Assembly: GCA_002366885.1 (NCBI GenBank)
Contig: DFCD01000060.1
Coordinates: 1 to 9,049 of the forward strand
Length of the DNA: 9,049 nucleotides
Source of the DNA: Verrucomicrobia bacterium UBA3063
Lineage (GTDB): Bacteria > Verrucomicrobiota > Verrucomicrobiia > Methylacidiphilales > Verrucolacustridaceae
Direction of reading: 5' to 3'
Part shown: in pieces, positions 4,708 to 9,049 of the stretch
Numbering within the stretch: position 1 is the first letter of the stretch
Layout of the letters: each line of letters begins with the position of its first letter
Notes under the pieces: generated by a model
What the model was told of the DNA's origin: nothing
Seen by the model: the letters and a program-made list of their open reading frames with translations, nothing else
Databases searched by the model: none
Translations under genes and position numbers: made by a program

Positions 4708-5868
4708 TTGAAAAAGCGGGCGGTCGTGGGGGTGGGGGTGGCGGGGTTTCCGAAAAATGCCGCAGGGAACTCGTGGGCTTTCCTGCAGTGGGCGACGGGG
4801 TTGCGGGAGTTGGGTTGGGAGGTTTGGATGGTGGAGTCGCTCCAACCCAAGGAACTGGTGGACCGGGAGGGGCGGCCATGCCGGCTGGGGGAAAGCCTGA
4901 ATCTCGCCCACTGGAAGTCGTTGCTTGCCGACCTGGCTTGGGACCACAAGGCCACGTTGCTGGTGGAGGGAGAGCAGGTGGAGGAGCGGGGGTTGCGGGA
5001 GTTTGCCCGGGGTGCGGATCTTTTTCTGAACCTCTCCGGTCATTTTAAACGCCCCGACCTGGTGGAGGGTGTGGCGGCCCGGGTGTATGTCGACCTGGAT
5101 CCGGCCTTCACCCAGATCTGGGCCAAGGTGTATGGGAGCCCGATGAATTTTGCAGGGCACAATGCCTTTTGGAGCGTCGGACTTTCCATGGGGCGTGGTG
5201 CGGTGGTGCCGGACACGGGGCACGACTGGAAGCCGGTGGTGCCGCCCATTTGCCGGACCTACTGGTCCCCCGGGGTGGCGGAACAAGCGCCCGGACCGGC
5301 CGCGGCCCTGGGGTCGGGCCGCTGGACCACGATCACCCACTGGTACGGATATGCGGCGGTGGAGTGGGAGGGAAAAAGCCACGGCAACAAGGCGGAAGAG
5401 TTTGAAAAACTCCGGGGCTGGCCGCGGGAAACCGGTCTGCGCCCAAGGATCGTGACGGATCTGGGCGTCGGGGAGGAGAGAAGCCGGTTCGAGGCGGAGG
5501 GGTGGGAATTCCTCGGGCCGGAACCGGTCTGTTCCGACTGGAGGGAGTACCGGTCCTTCCTGGCGGCGAGCCGCGGGGAATTTTCCCCGGTCAAATCGGG
5601 TTATGTCACGGCCCGGACTGGCTGGTTCAGCGACCGGAGTGCCTTGTATCTTGCCCTGGGCAGGCCGGTGCTTTTGCAGGAGACGGGTTGGTCGGTCTGG
5701 TTGCCGGAGGGGAAGGGGTTGGTGGCCTTTCGCACCCCGGAGGAAGCGGTGGCGAAGGCGCGTGAGATCGAATCGGACCATGGGCGGCATGCGCGGGCGG
5801 CGGAGGAGGTTGCCCGGGAGCATCTGGCGGCAGAGAAATCCATCGTAAATGCCCTGAAGCGTCTGTGA
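4708..5868 (+). CDS. Glycosyltransferase, GT-B-like (family 1 type)
   Basis: This 386-aa protein begins with a strand and glycine-rich turn (VVGVGVAGFPKNAAGNSWAF, 6-25) followed by LQWATGLRELGWEVWMVES (26-44), typical of the N-terminal Rossmann half of GT-B transferases. The C-terminal half contains the sugar-donor side pattern: SRGEFSPVKSGYV (288-300), GWFSDRSALYLALGRPVLLQETGW (305-328), LPEGKGLVAFRTPEEAVAKA (332-351) and a closing helix. Similar proteins annotated only as glycosyltransferases occur in PVC bacteria. Donor and acceptor cannot be told. The start is TTG at 4708: the in-frame stop of the previous gene is 9 codons upstream and no ATG or GTG lies before the first strand. A GGGGAGGGG stretch (4688-4696) is 11 bases before it, a long spacing. 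It sits directly ahead of a polyprenyl diphosphate synthase gene. Confidence 0.7.
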   Translation: MKKRAVVGVGVAGFPKNAAGNSWAFLQWATGLRELGWEVWMVESLQPKELVDREGRPCRLGESLNLAHWKSLLADLAWDHKATLLVEGEQVEERGLREFARGADLFLNLSGHFKRPDLVEGVAARVYVDLDPAFTQIWAKVYGSPMNFAGHNAFWSVGLSMGRGAVVPDTGHDWKPVVPPICRTYWSPGVAEQAPGPAAALGSGRWTTITHWYGYAAVEWEGKSHGNKAEEFEKLRGWPRETGLRPRIVTDLGVGEERSRFEAEGWEFLGPEPVCSDWREYRSFLAASRGEFSPVKSGYVTARTGWFSDRSALYLALGRPVLLQETGWSVWLPEGKGLVAFRTPEEAVAKAREIESDHGRHARAAEEVAREHLAAEKSIVNALKRL

Positions 5869-5932
5869 GTCACCGGAATGCGGTGCTTCGCCTCCATTTG
5901 ACTTGGGGGGGGTGCTTTCTAGGTTGAGGATC

Positions 5933-6934
5933 ATGGTTACGGCTGTTTCCCGGAAAGTGCTTCGGCCGAAGGTGGACTGGTTCCGCCCCGCACCCGAGTT
6001 GGAGGCGGAATTACAGCAGGTCGAGTCACGGATTCTTCATCAGGCCTCGCTGTTCGATCCCGGGGCGGAGGGGTATGTCCGGTATGCGCTGGAGGGCGGT
6101 GGCAAGCGTCTGCGTCCCGCCCTGGTCCTGCTGGCAGGCAAGGCCGCGGGAGGATGGACCGAGCCGATCCGGGACCTCGCGGTGATTGTGGAACTGGTGC
6201 ATGTGGCCTCCCTGATTCATGACGATGTGCTCGACCGCGCGGAGCTGCGGCGTTCCCGGGCCACCTGCAACGCCAAGTGGGGCACGGAACTTTCCGTGCT
6301 GCTGGGCGACGCCCTTTTTGCGCACGGGTTGCAGCTGGCGACCAGGCTCGAGGACGCGGAGGTTGCCCGCAAGATTGCCGAGGCCTCCCGCAACCTGTGC
6401 GAGGGGGAGATTTTGCAGACCCAGCGCCGTTTCGACCTCAAAATGACCACGGCGGATTACCTGCACGTGGTGGGGCTGAAAACGGGGGCCCTGTTCCGGG
6501 CGGCGGCGGAGGTGCCGTTTCTTCTTCACCGGGCTCCGGATTCCCAGCGGGAGGCAGCGCGGTCTTTCGGGTATCAACTCGGTCTGGCCTACCAGATTTA
6601 CGACGATGTGCTGGACCTGGTGGGATCGGATGAGGAAAGCGGCAAGACTTTGGGGACGGATTTACGCAAGGGAAAATGGACCCTGCCGGTTTTGCACGCC
6701 CTGCAGACGCTGCCTGCGGAGGAGTCGGAAGCCCTGCGGACCCGACTGGTCGAAGGAGGGGAAGGGGTGGTGGATAAGGTGCGCGCCGCGGGAGGGATCC
6801 GGTTTTCCATGAGGAAGGCGGTCGATCTTCTGGAGCGGGGGAAGGCCGACCTGCGGACCCTCCAGGATCCCGGCGGGGAGTTGGCCGGCTTGACGAGCCG
6901 ATTGCAGGCCTTTCTGCGGCAGTGGGACGGGTAG
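5933..6934 (+). CDS. Long-chain polyprenyl diphosphate synthase (IspB/octaprenyl type)
   Basis: The enzyme extends farnesyl or geranylgeranyl diphosphate with isopentenyl diphosphate to an all-trans chain, usually for the side chain of menaquinone or ubiquinone. The 333-aa protein shows every family motif: GGGKRLRPALVLL (55-67), the first aspartate-rich motif DDVLD (97-101) followed by RAELRRSRAT (102-111), GDALFA (125-130), LKTGALF (182-188), the second motif YQIYDDVLDLVG (220-231) and GTDLRKGKWTLP (241-252). The residues just before the first motif are small (VASLIHDD, Ala and Ser at -5 and -4), as in IspB, which favours a long product rather than farnesyl diphosphate. The ATG at 5933 follows TTGAGG (5924-5929); the reading frame is open further upstream to a TTG at 5903, but the ATG is the better start. 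Chain length and quinone type remain inferred. Confidence 0.92.
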   Translation: MVTAVSRKVLRPKVDWFRPAPELEAELQQVESRILHQASLFDPGAEGYVRYALEGGGKRLRPALVLLAGKAAGGWTEPIRDLAVIVELVHVASLIHDDVLDRAELRRSRATCNAKWGTELSVLLGDALFAHGLQLATRLEDAEVARKIAEASRNLCEGEILQTQRRFDLKMTTADYLHVVGLKTGALFRAAAEVPFLLHRAPDSQREAARSFGYQLGLAYQIYDDVLDLVGSDEESGKTLGTDLRKGKWTLPVLHALQTLPAEESEALRTRLVEGGEGVVDKVRAAGGIRFSMRKAVDLLERGKADLRTLQDPGGELAGLTSRLQAFLRQWDG

Positions 6935-6935
6935 G

Positions 6936-6960
6936 GTTAAGAATAAGATTAAGTTGAAGT
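6936..6960 (+). repeat. A+T-rich purine stretch with AAGTTGAAGT
   Basis: Directly after the polyprenyl synthase stop, the sequence is a run of TTAAG/ATAAG/ATTAAG-like units ending in AAGTTGAAGT (6951-6960). The same ten-base string is found in the AAGTTG tandem repeat before lysC (584-601). No hairpin with a T-tract is seen, so it is not a convincing terminator. Confidence 0.3.
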
Positions 6961-6992
6961 AAGGGTGGGAGTTGGGGCGGCTAGATGCAGGC

Positions 6993-7026
6993 TTGAAGAA
7001 AACCAAAACAGCCGCGCTGTCATAAT
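6993..7026 (+). promoter_or_regulatory. Candidate promoter of the sigma-factor operon (extended -10)
   Basis: TGTCATAAT (7018-7026) is an extended -10 box (TGn followed by CATAAT, five of six consensus bases). A TTGAAG at 6993-6998 is 22 bases upstream, too far for a standard -35, but extended -10 promoters can work without one. Transcription would start near 7033, leaving a leader of about 37 bases rich in GAGGGG/GTGAGG before the ATG at 7070. No typical AAC-type ECF -35 was recognised, so autoregulation cannot be read from the sequence. Confidence 0.4.
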
Positions 7027-7069
7027 ATCGCCACTTCAAAAGCGAGGGGGGTGAGGGTAGGGTGTTTCG

Positions 7070-7684
7070 ATGTCGGCCGAAAAGGCTTTACCCTTGGATT
7101 TGGAGAACGGGCCGACCGATGAGGAGTTGGTCGCCTCGACCCTGAAGGGGGATTTGGGGGCCTACGATGAGCTAATCCGGCGCTTCCAAGGACGTCTTTA
7201 CGGCGTTATTTACCATCTCACCTCGAACCATGAGGACACGAACGATTTGTTGATGGAGGTTTTTGACAAGGCCTACCGAAGTCTGCCCACCTTTCGCGGA
7301 CAATCCTCTTTTTACACATGGATTTACAGGATCGCGATCAACCGAAGCTTCAACTTCCTGGACAAGCGGAAGCGGAGGCAGGGAGCAATGAGCTTGAATG
7401 AACTGGATGAGGAGGGCTTGCCGAAGCTGGATTTGGCCGATCTTTCCCCGCAAAACAACCCTAATAAATCTATCATGCTCAATGAATTACAAAATAAATT
7501 GAACGAATCTATGCTTAAGCTGTCGAATGAACATAGAACCGTGGTAACTTTATTTGATATTCAAGGACTTGCGCATTCCGAAATCGCCAAGGTGATGGGG
7601 TGTACGGAGGGGACTGTGCGTTCCCGCCTGCATTATGCGCACAAGCAACTGCAAAAATCTCTTGGCATTTACCTAAAAAGGTAA
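7070..7684 (+). CDS. ECF-type RNA polymerase sigma factor (RpoE-like)
   Basis: This 204-aa protein carries the two conserved sigma domains and little else, as ECF (group 4) sigma factors do. Region 2 spans about residues 30-103: AYDELIRRFQGRLYGVIYHL (31-50), EDTNDLLMEVFDKAYRSLPTFRG (55-77) for core binding, and FYTWIYRIAINRSFNFLDKRKRR (81-103) for -10 recognition. Region 4 spans about 148-198, with the helix-turn-helix LAHSEIAKVMGCTEGTVRSRLHYAHKQL (167-194) for -35 binding. The linker (about 104-147) is rather long. ATG 7070 is preceded by a TAGGG site (7058-7062). Two genes follow closely: a single-pass membrane protein 19 bases downstream and an HtrA-like protein, so an envelope signal probably controls it. 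The coding sequence from about 7451 to 7560 is sharply A+T-rich. Confidence 0.92.
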   Translation: MSAEKALPLDLENGPTDEELVASTLKGDLGAYDELIRRFQGRLYGVIYHLTSNHEDTNDLLMEVFDKAYRSLPTFRGQSSFYTWIYRIAINRSFNFLDKRKRRQGAMSLNELDEEGLPKLDLADLSPQNNPNKSIMLNELQNKLNESMLKLSNEHRTVVTLFDIQGLAHSEIAKVMGCTEGTVRSRLHYAHKQLQKSLGIYLKR

Positions 7685-7703
7685 AAGCATACCTCCGGGA
7701 CCC

Positions 7704-8168
7704 ATGAGCGAAAAACAGGATTTCAGCGAACTGCAAAAGCTTCTCCGCCTGAAGAGGCTGGAGACGCCCGGTCCGGAGTATTTTGACCGTTTTGTGGATG
7801 CCTTTCATGTGTATCAACGCCGGGAAATTCTTCAGGACAAGCCTTGGTATGCCAATTTTGGGGCATTTTTGCTGGAGCCCTGGTTTGCGGGATTGCCCCG
7901 GTTGGCCCCCGTGGCGGCCTCCTGCGCGTTGGTGTTGGCGGGCGTGGCCGTTATTCTGGGACCACTTTCCCAAGGATCCGGGCATCTGGCCGACGGAAAA
8001 GTCGCGCATCCGCGCGGGATTGTGGTGGCCTCGGTGCAAAGCGGGCAGTCAACGGAAATTCAACCCGAGCTGATCGACACGGCAGCCGGCGGGGACGCAT
8101 CCGACCTTCGGCCCCTCTATGTGAACGGGCACGGAGCGGTGGCTTATGATTCCCGGCTTGCGTTCTAG
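7704..8168 (+). CDS. Single-pass membrane protein, probable anti-sigma factor
   Basis: This 154-aa protein has a charged cytoplasmic-type N-terminus (1-65), one hydrophobic segment (LAPVAASCALVLAGVAVILGPL, about 67-88) and a hydrophilic C-terminal part that would be periplasmic. Its N-terminal pattern ELQKLLRLKRLETPGPEYFDRFVDAF (9-34) is one I associate with verrucomicrobial proteins encoded next to ECF sigma factors. No zinc anti-sigma motif (HxxxCxxC) is present; the only cysteine lies in the membrane segment. Position right after the sigma gene (19-base gap) and topology are as for RseA/MucA-type anti-sigma factors, so this role is inferred from context rather than from a recognised domain. 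The ATG at 7704 has a weak ribosome site (CCGGGA). The 3' end overlaps the next gene by 23 bases, indicating a single transcript and coupled translation. Confidence 0.65.
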   Translation: MSEKQDFSELQKLLRLKRLETPGPEYFDRFVDAFHVYQRREILQDKPWYANFGAFLLEPWFAGLPRLAPVAASCALVLAGVAVILGPLSQGSGHLADGKVAHPRGIVVASVQSGQSTEIQPELIDTAAGGDASDLRPLYVNGHGAVAYDSRLAF

Positions 8169-9049
8169 GCTCTTTCTCTCCTCCCTCCTGCTCCTTGGCC
8201 TTTTGACGGCTGGGTGGTTTTTTTGGAGGGATGTTTCCCCAAAAGAGGCCTCTCCCCGGGGCAAAGGTATAGTCACGGAGGAGGTTCGTCTTCCCCAATC
8301 GGTCCCTGCGCAGGAGAGGGCTTCGGTGGCATCCGCACCATCCGGTGTTTTTGACAAAATCGCCTCGGAAGTCAGCGGCGTGTACGAGAAGTCGGTCCCC
8401 GCGGTGGTGCGCATCCGCGCGATGGACGGGCAGGAGCAGCTTTCCGGCACGGGTTTCTTCGTCGACAAACAGGGAACGATCCTCACGGCCTATGCGGTGG
8501 TGGGACAGGCCAAGGAGGCGACGGTGGATGCCGGCGGCCGGACTTTTGCGGCCAGGATCCTGGGGAGGGATCCCCGCAGCGGCGTGGCACTTTTAAAAAT
8601 CAAGGCCAGCGAGACTCCTTTCCTCCTGCTGGGGGATTCAGCCGCGCTTCGGCCGGCTTCCGCGGTGGTGAGCGTGGCCTTTCCCTACGACATGAAAGCG
8701 GAACCGACCTTTGGACTGGTGGCGGGATTTGACGTGAAATACCTGACGCGGTTTTTTGCCACCACCCACATCCGGGTGAATCTGCCGATCAAGCCCGGAC
8801 AAATCGGCGGCCCGGTGTTGGACAGCCAAGGCAGGGTTGTGGGCATCCTTATGCTGGAAATCGACGAAGGGAAGGCCTGTTATGCCCTTCCCGTCGAGGC
8901 CGCCGCCAAGGTGGCTGCGGATATCGAGAAGTTCGGCGGGCCCAAGCACGGCTGGATGGGGGTCGGGGTCATGCCCGACCGTAGCCGTCCGGAACGTGGC
9001 GCCCCGGTTTTTGTGGATCGCCTTTATAAGGGCACCCCGGCGGAAAAAA
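8146..9049 (+). CDS. Membrane-anchored HtrA/DegS-like pseudoprotease with PDZ domain (cut by the right edge)
   Basis: 301 codons are visible. Residues 8-27 form a signal anchor after RSR, with no clear signal peptidase site, a DegS-like topology. A trypsin-like S1C domain spans about 70-262 and a PDZ domain begins at HGWMGVGVMPDRS (268-280), open at the edge. The fold motifs are clear, but the catalytic triad is not. The His position (usual TNAHVV) reads TAYAVV with Ala117; the Asp position (usual DPRTDVAVLK) reads DPRSGVALLK with Gly146; the nucleophile (usual GNSGGP) reads GQIGGP with Ile220. Spacing between these sites (29 and 74 residues) matches active HtrA proteins, so the alignment is firm. 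There is no frameshift or stop, and codon use is normal, so the gene is not decaying. ATG 8146 follows GGAG (8133-8136) by 9 bases. The protein is probably a sensor or scaffold in the sigma operon rather than a protease. Confidence 0.88.
   Translation, partial: MIPGLRSRLFLSSLLLLGLLTAGWFFWRDVSPKEASPRGKGIVTEEVRLPQSVPAQERASVASAPSGVFDKIASEVSGVYEKSVPAVVRIRAMDGQEQLSGTGFFVDKQGTILTAYAVVGQAKEATVDAGGRTFAARILGRDPRSGVALLKIKASETPFLLLGDSAALRPASAVVSVAFPYDMKAEPTFGLVAGFDVKYLTRFFATTHIRVNLPIKPGQIGGPVLDSQGRVVGILMLEIDEGKACYALPVEAAAKVAADIEKFGGPKHGWMGVGVMPDRSRPERGAPVFVDRLYKGTPAEK

Noticed and set aside
5871..5885. Hairpin CACCG-GAATG-CGGTG after the glycosyltransferase as a terminator
   Set aside because: The 5-bp stem has no following T-tract and the next gene starts 48 bases later in the same direction.
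4471..5934. Open frame of 487 codons on the minus strand opposite the glycosyltransferase gene
   Set aside because: Its translation is proline-, histidine- and arginine-rich without any domain, and it lies opposite a frame with clear glycosyltransferase motifs and the expected codon bias. Long antisense frames are common in G+C-rich DNA.
8146..9049. Treating the HtrA-like gene as a decaying pseudogene
   Set aside because: The frame is open over 301 codons, motif spacing is exact, codon use is normal and a good ribosome site is present. Only the catalytic residues are changed, which argues for a functional non-protease.

Overview
The window is G+C-rich bacterial chromosome, with G or C at most third codon positions and tight gene packing. 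It looks like a member of the Verrucomicrobiota (PVC group). That is an inference from the cluster of bactofilin-family genes, the style of the glycosyltransferase, and an N-terminal motif in the membrane protein after the sigma factor that I associate with verrucomicrobial sigma-linked proteins. No 16S or other decisive marker is present. No mobile element, CRISPR array or phage gene was seen, and no gap between genes reaches 300 bases.

Left part (1-2495): the 5' portion of an aconitase A gene runs off the left edge on the minus strand. It is divergent from lysC (aspartate kinase), which overlaps a DoxX-type membrane protein gene by 4 bases. A tRNA-Lys(CUU) gene follows. lysC carries a well-placed internal Shine-Dalgarno and ATG, as in lysC genes known to make a separate beta subunit.

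Middle part (2496-4683): three bactofilin-type genes. Two are in tandem on the plus strand: a minimal 103-aa bactofilin, and a 233-aa protein with two duplicated four-cysteine zinc ribbons in front of a bactofilin-like domain. The third, a classical 156-aa bactofilin, converges on them from the minus strand. A small unrecognised gene is divergent from this third bactofilin.

Right part (4684-9049): a GT-B-like glycosyltransferase gene (TTG start), a long-chain polyprenyl diphosphate synthase gene, and then an apparent operon of an ECF sigma factor, a single-pass membrane protein (probable anti-sigma factor) and a membrane-anchored HtrA/DegS-type protein that is cut off by the right edge. The layout resembles sigma/anti-sigma/HtrA envelope-stress loci such as rpoE-rseA and algU-mucA-mucD. 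The most striking observation is that all three catalytic-triad positions of the HtrA-like protein are replaced (His to Ala, Asp to Gly, Ser to Ile) while the fold motifs and reading frame are intact. It therefore looks like a dedicated pseudoprotease in a stress-signalling operon.
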